Origin: Aureimonas glaciei
GTDB lineage: Bacteria > Pseudomonadota > Alphaproteobacteria > Rhizobiales > Rhizobiaceae
Direction of reading: 5' to 3'
Assembly: GCF_014643375.1 (NCBI RefSeq)
Contig: NZ_BMJJ01000003.1
Coordinates: 124,001 to 188,000, forward strand
Length of the DNA stretch: 64,000 nucleotides
A program made the position numbers and the translations under genes. The notes under the pieces were generated by a model. It made no database searches, was not told the DNA's origin, and saw nothing but the letters and a program-made list of their open reading frames with translations. Numbering within the stretch: the first letter of the stretch is position 1; every line of letters starts with the position of its first letter. Positions 8,292 through 16,636 of this stretch are shown here, one piece after another.

Positions 8292-8592
8292 GGCGGCATT
8301 CCGGATTGATCGTGTCTTGGATACGATCGGCCGCCCGACTTGTTCCGCCGGACCTGGGGCGAGACCGTTAGCCGACGGGCCTTCCGACCCCTCGCGCTTC
8401 GCCCGGCGCCGCGCCCGGCAGGACGTTGCGGCCGCGCAGCGCAGCCGGGCCGCCCCACGCGGCAAATGCGCGCGCCGTGGGCATGCGACGGGAAGCGCCT
8501 TTGCGAACACCGCGTCACCCCGTGGCGCGTTTGCACCGGCGCGCCGGCGCGCTAGCTTCCGCCGCAGCCATCCCTTCCCGAGGAGCACGCCG
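8292..8592. other. divergent promoter region
   Basis: GC-rich spacer between the divergent DUF2231 and GST genes. It must contain both promoters, but I find no box or palindrome that I would mark. Confidence 0.3.
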
Positions 8593-9282
8593 ATGTCCGC
8601 GATCGAACTCTACTACTGGCCGACCCCGAACGGCTGGAAGGTCTCCATCATGCTGGAGGAGCTCGGCCTCCCCTTCCCCTACGACGTCAAATATATCAAT
8701 ATCGGCAAGGGCGAGCAGTTCGAGCCGTCCTTCCTGAAGATCGCGCCGAACAACCGCATGCCCGCCATCGTTGATCCGGGCGGCCCCGGCGGCACGCCGA
8801 TCTCGGTGTTCGAATCCGGCGCCATCCTGCAATATCTCGGCCGCAAGAGCGGACAGTTCTATCCGCAGGAGGAGCGCGCGCGCGTCGCCGTCGAGGAATG
8901 GCTGTTCTGGCAGGTCGGCGGCCTCGGCCCCATGGCCGGCCAGGCCCACCATTTCCGTCAATACGCCCCGGAAAAGATCGCCTACGGCATCGACCGCTAC
9001 ACCAACGAGGTCCACCGCCTCTACGGCGTCATGAACAAGCGCCTCGGCGAGGTGGAATTCCTCGGCGGCGCCTACTCCATCGCCGACATGGCCTCCATCG
9101 GCTGGATCGTCCCCCACGCCAATCAGGGCCAGGACCTCGCGGAGTTCCCGAACCTGAAGCGCTGGTTCGAGACGCTGAAGGCACGGCCGGCGGTGGAGCG
9201 GGGGCTCGCGCTCGGCGCGGAGCACCGCAAGAACATCGCGCAGGACGAGGAGGCGAAGAAGGTGCTGTTCGGGCAAAGGTGA
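8593..9282 (+). CDS. glutathione S-transferase, YghU/YfcG (Nu) type
   Basis: A 229-residue cytosolic GST. The N-terminal thioredoxin fold begins with YYWPTPNGWKVSIMLEELG; the Thr-Pro-Asn tripeptide, in place of a catalytic Tyr, Ser or Cys, marks the Nu class. These enzymes show disulphide-bond reductase activity with two bound glutathiones. NRMPAIVDP and ESGAILQYLG form the glutathione gamma-glutamyl site, and the C-terminal helical domain follows from about residue 95 (SIADMASIGWI capping box). AGGAG stands 8 bases before ATG 8593. The gene is monocistronic, with a repeat-rich spacer behind it. Confidence 0.88.
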   Translation: MSAIELYYWPTPNGWKVSIMLEELGLPFPYDVKYINIGKGEQFEPSFLKIAPNNRMPAIVDPGGPGGTPISVFESGAILQYLGRKSGQFYPQEERARVAVEEWLFWQVGGLGPMAGQAHHFRQYAPEKIAYGIDRYTNEVHRLYGVMNKRLGEVEFLGGAYSIADMASIGWIVPHANQGQDLAEFPNLKRWFETLKARPAVERGLALGAEHRKNIAQDEEAKKVLFGQR

Positions 9283-9921
9283 GGGGGCTTCCGGGGGGCG
9301 GTGCGAGTTACGTTTGGAACGGGCCCTCACGCTTCCCCTGGCCCCTCACCCTGAGCCTGTCGAAGGGCGGGGGGCCACGCACAGGGTGGCGGCGCGCGAC
9401 CGTGGTGCCGACCCCTCGTGCTTCGACAAGCTCAGCATGAGGGGTGAGGGGGCCGAGGGCGCTTCCTGGTCCTCCGCGTTTCCGCGTCCCTCACCTTTTC
9501 CTTGGTCCCTCACCCTGAGCTTGTCGAAGGGCGAGGGGCCACGCACGGGGTGGCGGCGGCGCGAGAACGAAAGACGCCCGCAACCCTCTCAGATTCATCA
9601 TCCCGGCCTTGAGCCGGGATCCATGCCGAGACGGCGTCACTGCCAAACCGGTTCAGGACGGCCCTCCACCGCCCTCGGTCGCGTTCAGCGGTTTGGAATG
9701 GATCCCGGATCAAGTCCGGGATGACGAAGCGGGTGTGTTGGCGCACGACCGTGGTGCCGACCCCTCGTGCTTCGACAGGCTCAGCATGAGGGGTGAGGGG
9801 GCCGAGCCCGCACCCCGCTCCCTGGTCCCTCGTTTCCGTGTCCCCCACCCTGTCTTTGGCCCCTTGCCCTGAGCCTGTCGAAGGGCGAGGGCTACGCACG
9901 GGGCGGCGGCGGCGCCCCTCG
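9283..9921. repeat. mosaic of palindromic intergenic repeats
   Basis: No gene. The spacer holds at least five copies of a motif containing CTGAGCCTGTCGAAG or its complement (about 9342, 9410, 9505, 9759 and 9861), in alternating orientation. A second family is nested between them: ATCCCGGCCTTGAGCCGGGAT near 9600, and ATCCCGGATCAAGTCCGGGAT near 9702. Both families recur elsewhere in the window. Confidence 0.8.
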
Positions 9922-11499
9922 TCACACCTCCTGCCGCCGCCTGAGCGCCCCGACCGCTCCCACCAGCACGCCCTCCAACCGCGCCCGCTCCGCCGCGCTC
10001 AGCCGCTCGATATCCAGAAAGATCCGCGCCCCGTCGCTGAATTCGTCAATGACGCCCGAGGGCGCCGTTTCCGTCGCCTCGTGGATGTCGTCGACGGCGT
10101 AGGGGATGACGGGGCGGCTGATGCCTTTGAGGGTGATCGAGGGGAGGGCGTGGGCGCGTACGCCGTCCTCGACGAGGGCAAAGGTTTCGTAGCTCATGAC
10201 GATACCGCCGGGCTCGGCGATCTGTTCGAGCCGGGCGGCGAGGTTCGCCTCGGCGCCGATGATGGTGTAGTCCATGCGGTCGGCGCTGCCGAAATTGCCG
10301 ACATTGCAGTAGCCGGTGTTGATCCCCATCCGCGCCTGGAACGGCTTTTCGATGCCGCGGCGGCGCCATTCGGTGTTGAGCTGCACCATGCGGCGCTGCA
10401 TGGCGATGGCCATGGCGACGCAGGCTTTCGCGTCCTCGCGCGGGCCCTTCGTCTCGGGATCGCCGAAGAAGGCGAGGATGGCGTCGCCGATGAACTTGTC
10501 GACCGTGGCGCCATGCTCGTGCGCGATCTTGGACATCTCGGTGAAATACTCGTTGAGCAGCCGCGTCAGCTCCTCCGGCTGCAGCCGCTCCGAGGTGACG
10601 GTGAAATCCTTGATGTCGGAGAAGAAGATGGTGAGCTTCTTCCTCTCGGTGGAGATGACGACGTCGCGCTCGCCCGAGAAGATCGACTTGTAGACCTGGG
10701 GCGAAAGGTATTTCGAGATCTTCATCGACACGGTGGCGAGGAAGGAATTGCTCTCCTCCAGCTCGCTGTTCAGCCGCCGGAAGGCGCGCGCCTGGCGCCA
10801 TTGCAGCGTGGCGAAGGCGATGCCGACGATCGCGGCGCCGGTGAAATAGGCGAAGAGGTATTTGAACGAGAAGAGATTGGCGGCGATCGGCTGTTGCAGC
10901 GTCACCTCCTGGATGGCCCTGACGTCGCCGACCTTCCAGTCGCGCTTGGGGCTTTCCGGGTGGGTGTTGTGGCAGGCGACGCAGGCCTCGGCCATGACGA
11001 CGGGCGCGGCGAGGCGGATCTGGCGGTCGAAGATCGAGCCGCCGACCTCGGTGATGAGCGTGCGCTTTTCGGCGGGCTCGGTGCGAAACCTGTTCAGCGC
11101 CGCGACCTCGAAGGCGTCGAGATCGTGCGGCTCGCGGCTCTTGAACACCATGTCGGAGACGAAGCGGTAGCCGACGGTCTCGCCGCGCTGGCCGATGAGG
11201 TCGCCGAGCTCCAGCGACATGCGGGCGGGAATCGGGATGGCGCCGGGAATGTCGGCATAGTTGTGGGTGATCACGGTCTTGGTGTCCGGCGCGGCGAGGA
11301 TGCGGCCGACGACGTTCTTGGCGTAGTAGCCGCGGATGTCGGTGATGACAGTGTTGAGGCTCGTCGCCTGCGATTTCAGCGAGACGTCGGAGAGGTGGCT
11401 GAGATCGAGCCAGACAGCGACCGGCAGGAGCACCAGCGCCAGGAGAACGAGCGCGGCGAACCAGATCGGACGCGCCATGAAGAACCGAGCTGCAGACAT
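9922..11499 (-). CDS. membrane adenylate/guanylate cyclase with DUF3365 c-type haem sensor
   Basis: A 525-residue class III nucleotide cyclase. A transmembrane helix (about 10-31) is followed by a periplasmic DUF3365 sensor with a covalent haem motif, Cys173-Val-Ala-Cys176-His177. A second transmembrane helix (about 214-233) and a linker lead to the cyclase domain (about 285-460). Metal-binding Asp295 lies in FFSDIKDFT and the second Asp in FIGDAILAFFGD; GAEANLAARLEQ provides the transition-state Asn and Arg. The MDYT and KFIGDA segments fit ATP specificity, but I would not exclude GTP. It likely senses redox state, oxygen or NO outside the cytoplasm and makes cAMP inside. Confidence 0.85.
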   Translation of the reverse strand: MSAARFFMARPIWFAALVLLALVLLPVAVWLDLSHLSDVSLKSQATSLNTVITDIRGYYAKNVVGRILAAPDTKTVITHNYADIPGAIPIPARMSLELGDLIGQRGETVGYRFVSDMVFKSREPHDLDAFEVAALNRFRTEPAEKRTLITEVGGSIFDRQIRLAAPVVMAEACVACHNTHPESPKRDWKVGDVRAIQEVTLQQPIAANLFSFKYLFAYFTGAAIVGIAFATLQWRQARAFRRLNSELEESNSFLATVSMKISKYLSPQVYKSIFSGERDVVISTERKKLTIFFSDIKDFTVTSERLQPEELTRLLNEYFTEMSKIAHEHGATVDKFIGDAILAFFGDPETKGPREDAKACVAMAIAMQRRMVQLNTEWRRRGIEKPFQARMGINTGYCNVGNFGSADRMDYTIIGAEANLAARLEQIAEPGGIVMSYETFALVEDGVRAHALPSITLKGISRPVIPYAVDDIHEATETAPSGVIDEFSDGARIFLDIERLSAAERARLEGVLVGAVGALRRRQEV

Positions 11500-11651
11500 G
11501 CCATCACCCGCACCTGTGAAAAGTGACGGAAGCTAGCCTCTTTCCTTCCCCTTCGTCAGCCGGAAATGCTCCGGCCGCCGAACTATTTTGGACAAGGCCG
11601 CCAGGCCTGCCGCCGCCTGGATGGGCGCGCCGCAGAGGGCGTCGCCGGGCG

Positions 11652-11682
11652 CCCGGACGGCCAGCGGCTTTGACCGTCCGGG
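11652..11682 (-). terminator. hairpin downstream of the DUF2147 gene
   Basis: CCCGGACGG and CCGTCCGGG form 9-bp arms around a 13-base loop, about 32 bases after the stop of the minus-strand DUF2147 gene. No clear U-tract follows. Confidence 0.35.
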
Positions 11683-11714
11683 GGCGGCGCGCCCTAGCGC
11701 TTTCGGGCGGCTGT

Positions 11715-12053
11715 CTACTGCCGCGACCAGGTCTGCGACTTGCAGAAAATCTTCAGCGCGCAGCCGGTGAGCTTCATCGAGGCGCCGGTGACGGTGGCGC
11801 TGCCTGCATAGGTCTTGTCGGCCTTGGGGTCGGTGATCTCGCCCGAATACTTCTCGCCCGAACCGCTCATCTTGCCGATCTGGCGGCCCTTGGATTCGCC
11901 GGTGAGAAGGGTGATGCAATAGGCCCCGCCGCAGGCGGCGATGCTGGCGGTCTCGCCGCTGGCGGTCTTCCACTTGCCGACGACCGGCTCGGCGGCCTGG
12001 GCGCCGGCGACGGCGAGGAGGAGGGCGGCGAAGGTGAGGGCGGTGGTTTTCAT
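11715..12053 (-). CDS. DUF2147 family secreted protein
   Basis: A 112-residue exported protein. Residues 1-20 form a signal peptide (cleavage after AGAQA), then a small beta-barrel of the DUF2147 type starts at VVGKWKTASGE. Four Cys (residues 41, 46, 98 and 104) are all in the mature part and could form two disulphides. ATG 12053 has GGGAG about 8 bases upstream. Family function is unknown; members are periplasmic or outer-membrane associated. Confidence 0.75.
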   Translation of the reverse strand: MKTTALTFAALLLAVAGAQAAEPVVGKWKTASGETASIAACGGAYCITLLTGESKGRQIGKMSGSGEKYSGEITDPKADKTYAGSATVTGASMKLTGCALKIFCKSQTWSRQ

Positions 12054-12448
12054 GCAAGGTCTCCCGAGACGGAGAAGCCGGCGACCGCGTCGCTCTTGTC
12101 GCTTCCCTTGACGTAAGCGTAATTCAAGAGAGCCCGCGGCACCAAGCAAATTCTGCACCCCGGCCCGGAGCCCGCCGCCACTTAGGGGCAACGGTTTTTC
12201 CCGTGCTTCGTCGTCTGCATGGTTATGGAAGTGTTCACGCCCGGATGCATGAACATCTGTCCATGTTGTCGCAAGCGACTGCAATACAAGGCGTTGAGGC
12301 AGAGCAGCGCGAAGTGTTAGCAGAAGATGACCAGAGCATTTAACTCAAATTAGCCACGCCTTTTAGCGGAGTGTTCAAGCGAAGGCGGCATTCTCCAGGC
12401 ATCGAAACAGGGCGGACGCAACCGCCGGACACCGACAGGGGAATATTC
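12054..12448. other. intergenic region with promoter-like and palindromic sequence
   Basis: AT-richer spacer between the divergent DUF2147 and Sel1-like genes. TGTTCA and TGAACA (12232-12255) form a 6-bp inverted repeat with a 12-base spacer, a plausible regulator site. TTGACG at about 12109 resembles a -35. No gene seen. Confidence 0.4.
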
Positions 12449-12721
12449 ATGGCCCGCTTCGACTTCACCGACCACTCCACCGGCACCATCGGCGCCAGCT
12501 TCACCCCGAGCGCCGACGTGCTCTTCCAGATGGGCATCCTCTGCGCCTCGGGCCGCGACGGCGCCGTCGACCTCGTCGCCGCGCACATGTACCTGAACCT
12601 CGCCGACCGCGGCGGCGCCGAGGACGCGGCCTACCACCGCCAGCAGGTCGCCGCGCAGATGACCAAGCTGGAAATCGCCAAGGCCCTGCGCGCCGCGCGC
12701 GAATGGATCGCCTTCCACTGA
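12449..12721 (+). CDS. Sel1-like repeat small protein
   Basis: A 90-residue acidic protein with one Sel1/TPR-like helical pair: DVLFQMGILCASGRDGAVDL then AHMYLNLADRGGAEDAAYHR, followed by a basic helical end (RAAREWIAFH). Very similar short proteins are conserved in Hyphomicrobiales. ATG 12449 follows AGGGGA. The gene is convergent with the downstream aminotransferase gene on the other strand. Function unknown, probably protein-protein interaction. Confidence 0.75.
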   Translation: MARFDFTDHSTGTIGASFTPSADVLFQMGILCASGRDGAVDLVAAHMYLNLADRGGAEDAAYHRQQVAAQMTKLEIAKALRAAREWIAFH

Positions 12722-12770
12722 GTTGACGCTTCGATGAAGTCCGGTCCCGCCGCTCCCGGCGACGCCGAGC

Positions 12771-13886
12771 TCAGTCCACTTTCTGCAAGGCGACGGCCAG
12801 CGCCGCCTCGAACAAGGCCATGTCGGCCTCGCGCCCGACGCTGACGCGGATCATCCGGTCGAGCGGGGCGACGCCCGGCATGCGGATGAAGACGCCCTCC
12901 TTCAGCACCTCGGTCAGGATCGCGCGGGCATAGGCCGCGTCGCGGCCGCAGTCGATGGCGACGAAATTCGTCGCCGAGGCGAGAGGTGTGAGCCCCGCCG
13001 CCAGGGCGATGCCCGTCAGCCGTTCGCGCGCCGACGCGATGCGCTCCACCGTCTGGCGCAGAAACTCCTGGTCGCCGAGCGCCGCCACCGCGCCGGCCTG
13101 CGCCATGCGCGATACGCCGAAATGATTGCGCACCTTATCGAACTGCCGGATCGAGCCGGGATCGCCGAAGGCATAGCCGACCCGCACGCCCGCCATGCCA
13201 TAGGCCTTGGAAAAGGTCCGGAACCGCACGAGGTTCGGCCGGATGAGATCCTCCGGCGGCATCACGCCCGCGGGCGCCATGTCGCCATAGGCCTCGTCGA
13301 GGACGAGGATGGTCTCTTCGGGCACCTCCCGGATCAGCCGCTCGACCGCTTCGGCGGGGTGGAAGGAGCCGGTCGGATTGTCGGGATTGGCGAAGTAGAC
13401 GAGCTTTGGCCGCGTCGCGCGCGCCCGCTCGAGCAGCGCGTCGATGTCCTCGAACAGAGCCGGCCGTTCGTCACGGTAGGGCACCATGTCGAGCACCGCG
13501 CCACGGCCGGCGACATGGTAGTTGAAGGTCGGGTAGGCGCCGCGCGAGGTCAGAACGCCGTCGCCGGCCTCTGTCGCCAGATGCACGAGATGGCCGAGCA
13601 GCCCGTCGATGCCCTCGCCGACGGTGATATTCTCCGGCTTCAGCCGGTGATGAGCGGCGAGCGCCGCCTTCAGCTCGGCCTGCTCGGGATCCCCATAGGC
13701 CCAGCTCTCCGCTGCTGCCGCCGCCATGGCCGCCACGACCTTGGGCGATGGTCCGAACACGCTCTCGTTCGCGCCCAGCCGCGCCTTGAAGGCGACCCCC
13801 GTCTGGCGCTCCAGCGCCTCCGGCCCCACGAAGGGGATCGTCGCCGGCAGAGAGCGGGCGAGGGGGGAGAAGAGCGGAGCGGTCAT
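12771..13886 (-). CDS. histidinol-phosphate aminotransferase-like PLP enzyme
   Basis: A 371-residue fold-type I aminotransferase. Substrate-binding LGANESVFGPSP lies at about residues 38-49, and the PLP-phosphate and ring-stacking segments follow. FANPDNPTGSF holds the PLP-binding Asn, DEAYGDM the Asp and Tyr, and FSKAYGMAGVRVGYA the Schiff-base Lys. It resembles HisC-type enzymes, but there is no his operon here, and NESVFGPSP is typical of HisC-like paralogues with wider specificity. ATG 13886 is preferred over a 64-codon-longer frame that would overlap the carbonic anhydrase gene. Substrate is uncertain. Confidence 0.82.
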   Translation of the reverse strand: MTAPLFSPLARSLPATIPFVGPEALERQTGVAFKARLGANESVFGPSPKVVAAMAAAAAESWAYGDPEQAELKAALAAHHRLKPENITVGEGIDGLLGHLVHLATEAGDGVLTSRGAYPTFNYHVAGRGAVLDMVPYRDERPALFEDIDALLERARATRPKLVYFANPDNPTGSFHPAEAVERLIREVPEETILVLDEAYGDMAPAGVMPPEDLIRPNLVRFRTFSKAYGMAGVRVGYAFGDPGSIRQFDKVRNHFGVSRMAQAGAVAALGDQEFLRQTVERIASARERLTGIALAAGLTPLASATNFVAIDCGRDAAYARAILTEVLKEGVFIRMPGVAPLDRMIRVSVGREADMALFEAALAVALQKVD

Positions 13887-13983
13887 GGCGTTCTCGGCGG
13901 CAGGGGAAGACGGTGCCCGTTCTGCCGCGTTTCGGCGGCCGTGGCCAGTCGCCCAGGTGCGGCGGGACCTTTCGCCGACAGGC

Positions 13984-14511
13984 TCAGCCGTCGAGGCGCT
14001 GCAGCCCTGCGGCGAAGCGGCGGGCATTGTCGCGGTAGTGTATGGCCGAGGCACGGAGCGCGTCAGCCGCGGCGGCATCGAGATCGCGCACGGCTTTGGC
14101 CGGCGAGCCGACGATCAGCGAATGGTCGGGAAACTGCTTGCCCTCGGTGACGAGGGCGTTGGCGCCGACGATGGAGTTGGCGCCGATGACGGCGCCGTTG
14201 AGGATGGTCGCGCCCATGCCGATCAGCGTGTTCTCGCCGATCGTACAGCCATGCACGATGGCGCCGTGGCCGATGGTGCAGCTGGCGCCGATGGTGAGGG
14301 GAGAGCCGATGTCGCTGTGCAGCGTGGCATTGTCCTGGATGTTGGTGCCGGCGCCGATCTCCATCCACTCGTTGTCGCCGCGCAGCACCGCGCCGAACCA
14401 GATGCCGACGTTGTCGCCGAGCCGCACGCGACCAATCACCCGGGCCCCTTCCGCGACGAAGACGTCCGCCGCGATCTCGGGCGCCTGCCCGTCCAACGCA
14501 TAGATTGCCAT
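13984..14511 (-). CDS. gamma-carbonic anhydrase / hexapeptide-repeat protein
   Basis: A 175-residue left-handed beta-helix protein of the gamma-CA/PaaY group. Imperfect hexapeptide repeats run from about residue 20 to 130. The metal His are seen in ATLHSD and GHGAIVHGC (His64-, His87-, His92-type positions), and the Asn/Gln pair in GAGTNIQDNA. A C-terminal helix closes the trimer. Members hydrate CO2 or bind CoA-linked substrates; the activity here is not proven. It lies 97 bases upstream of the aminotransferase on the same strand. Confidence 0.85.
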   Translation of the reverse strand: MAIYALDGQAPEIAADVFVAEGARVIGRVRLGDNVGIWFGAVLRGDNEWMEIGAGTNIQDNATLHSDIGSPLTIGASCTIGHGAIVHGCTIGENTLIGMGATILNGAVIGANSIVGANALVTEGKQFPDHSLIVGSPAKAVRDLDAAAADALRASAIHYRDNARRFAAGLQRLDG

Positions 14512-14618
14512 GAAACCCTCTCCGATTGGCCCACGAGCCTGCGGCAGCGACGCGGCCCGGTCAAGGCAGGGGGCCATGGCCGTCGTCGCGTCGGGCACGT
14601 CACGGGACGCGTCGGGTT

Positions 14619-15218
14619 CTAGCGGATCTCGTAGTGGATCGGCTTGAACGTTCCGCCGTTGCTGGCCGGGGCCGAGCAGGCGGTCAGCCCGACGATGAGG
14701 TCCATCTCGGCCCGGAAGACGATCCGGTCGCCGGCCTTGCTCAGCGGCGGCAGGACCTTGAACGTGCCGGTGACGCCGTCGACCGGCACGTTCATGAAGC
14801 AGTTGAAGGCGACGGGGATGGCGTCGTCCTCGATGCCGTAGGGTGCGAGAGCGGCGGCGAGGTTGCCGTGGCAACCGCGATGCGGCGGCTCGTTGTCATA
14901 GCACAGGCGAAACGTCGCCTCGCTGCATGGGGTGAGCAGAAAATCGTGGCGACCGACCGTGTCCTCGACGATCTCCAGCATGACGTTTGAGCGGTTGGAA
15001 TAGAGCTTGTCGCCAGTGGTGAGGTAGATGCGCTCGGCATAATCAAGCGTGCGGCCGGAGGAGAGCATCTCGCGGATGTCGGCCTTGGCGATCGTCAGAA
15101 GGTCGGCCACCTGGCCGCCGAGTGGATCGATGACGGTCAGCATCTGCCCGGCCTTCACTTCGAAGGCGGCCCCGCTGCGCGGCGCGATTTCGGAGGGATG
15201 GTCGTGGGCGTGGCTCAA
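14619..15218 (-). CDS. DUF1989 (urea carboxylase-associated) family protein
   Basis: A cupin-like protein of about 199 residues. It contains SNRSNVMLEIVEDT, a conserved cysteine patch (TPCSEATF) and CFMNVPVDGVTG, all hallmarks of the DUF1989 family. These proteins sit near urea carboxylase or guanidine metabolism genes. The start is uncertain: TTG 15218 overlaps the TGA of the upstream gene (TTGA), giving coupled translation, whereas ATG 15284 would overlap that gene by 70 bases. The partner is a YqcI/YcgG haem protein, which suggests shared metabolism of an N-hydroxylated guanidine or amino compound; that is inference. Confidence 0.75.
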   Translation of the reverse strand: MSHAHDHPSEIAPRSGAAFEVKAGQMLTVIDPLGGQVADLLTIAKADIREMLSSGRTLDYAERIYLTTGDKLYSNRSNVMLEIVEDTVGRHDFLLTPCSEATFRLCYDNEPPHRGCHGNLAAALAPYGIEDDAIPVAFNCFMNVPVDGVTGTFKVLPPLSKAGDRIVFRAEMDLIVGLTACSAPASNGGTFKPIHYEIR

Positions 15219-15928
15219 CGGGAGACTTTCTGCTTGGCGGCTTCGGGGCCAGCCTGCTTCGGGCTGGAGAAGGGGCAGGCCCATTCCTCCGTGACGGCCC
15301 TCCCACTGTACTGGCGGGCTTCGGAGATCGTGCCGTGGCGCGCCAGCATCGGATTGATGTCGCCGGCGAGCTTGATGTCGCGGTCGAGGATGGCGGTGCG
15401 CAGCTTCTCGTAGCGGTTCTGCTCGCGCAGCATCTCGAACTGGGCGTGCAGGTTGAACACCATGGTCGGGTGGCGGAAGCGGCGCGCCGGGCGGCTGGCA
15501 TGGGGGTGCAGGCCGACGACGAAGAACGCCTCGCCGCCAAAGCTCAGCGAAAAATGCGGATCGTCGGGGTCGTGGCTGACGCGCGGATCGTGCTCCTGCC
15601 CGCGCCAGGCATCCTTGTCGGCGAGCGACTGCACGCGCGCCCAGAGGTGGCGCTCGAATTCAGTCTCCGACAGATCGTCCGGCCCCTCGAAGACGACCGC
15701 GAAGCTGGTGAACAGCGTCGGCTCCTTGGCGTAGTCCCAGGCAAAGCGCATCAGCCTGTCCTGGATCTCGACGTCGTTCCAGGCGCTTTCGATCGAGCGG
15801 GCGGTGTAGACCGTCATGCGGCCCTTCTGCACGGCGGACTTCGCGCCGACGCAGGGAAAGTCCTGATCGAGGATAAAAGCCCGCAGATCGTCTTCCGCGC
15901 GAAAATCGGTCGTGGTGTCGGATTGCAT
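15215..15928 (-). CDS. YqcI/YcgG (GntA) family haem-dependent N-hydroxylase-like protein
   Basis: A 237-residue protein with the family opening FPCVGAKSAVQKGR and later FEGPDDLSETEFERHLW, DDPHFSLSFGG and FFVVGLHPHASRPARRF. The His-Pro-His-Ala-Ser segment is the conserved haem-region motif. GntA of guanitoxin biosynthesis, in this family, N-hydroxylates a guanidine group in a haem-dependent way. It is followed with a 4-base overlap by a DUF1989 gene. The upstream side is a repeat-rich spacer. The family call is strong; the substrate is unknown. Confidence 0.82.
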   Translation of the reverse strand: MQSDTTTDFRAEDDLRAFILDQDFPCVGAKSAVQKGRMTVYTARSIESAWNDVEIQDRLMRFAWDYAKEPTLFTSFAVVFEGPDDLSETEFERHLWARVQSLADKDAWRGQEHDPRVSHDPDDPHFSLSFGGEAFFVVGLHPHASRPARRFRHPTMVFNLHAQFEMLREQNRYEKLRTAILDRDIKLAGDINPMLARHGTISEARQYSGRAVTEEWACPFSSPKQAGPEAAKQKVSR

Positions 15929-16636
15929 CGTGACCCCAGGTCTAGCTCGTGGAGTCCGTGAACCCGGTCGGCCTGGGGTTGTTCCGTAGCTGCGACACGA
16001 TGGTCAGTAGCCGGGACGGGACCGAGGCCGGTTCTGAGGGGCATCCGCGCGGCGTGTCAGACTTCCATCGGCATATTCGAGGTTGCCGGTCCGCACCAGC
16101 TCTGCGCAACTTCAGTGGCGGCGGACGGTCGCGCCCCTCCGCCCTCCGCTCGACGCCCAACCTGTCACCCTCATCCTGAGCCTGTCTAAGGACGAGGGTC
16201 GGCAATGCGCCTGAACGGCCGGCCTGCCCTTCGTCCCGCCGAATCTCTCCGAACATTGTGGTGAAAAATCCGCGGTGCCGACCCTCGTCCTTCGACAGGC
16301 TCAGGATGAGGGTGGTCGGGAAGCGCCCGGCAGCTTCAGCACATACTGAACACGTCGCATCCGACAGTCACCGTGCAGGCCCCATGCCGGCAGCTTTCGC
16401 CCCAGCAAGATAGGAGGGCGTTCGATGACCCTCTGCATGTCTTCGAAGACGCACTGGAGGTTTACCTGGCAACGCCTCCGACAAGCTCGGCCGTTTCGGC
16501 GGGACTGACGGCTTCGCGGCCGATCGTGCTCTCCGCCAACAAACCGGTTGAAATCTCCGCCCCATTCCCCGCCCGCCTTGCCTTCGCCGCGGGCTTTGCG
16601 CAGCAAGGAGCCCCGGCATGGCATGAAGGCGTCCTG
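15929..16636. other. intergenic region
   Basis: Separates the divergent YqcI/YcgG and nuclease genes. The only clear structure is the long inverted repeat listed separately. Open frames entering from the nuclease side have no support. A weak AT-rich stretch (GTGAAAAATCC, 16261) is near the second repeat arm. Confidence 0.4.
16165..16314. repeat. long inverted repeat of the CTGAGCCTGTC family
   Basis: Arms of about 35 bases at 16165-16200 and 16280-16314 are near-perfect inverted copies, separated by 79 bases. They belong to the same family as the copies near 9342, 22448, 41144 and 41213. Confidence 0.75.
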
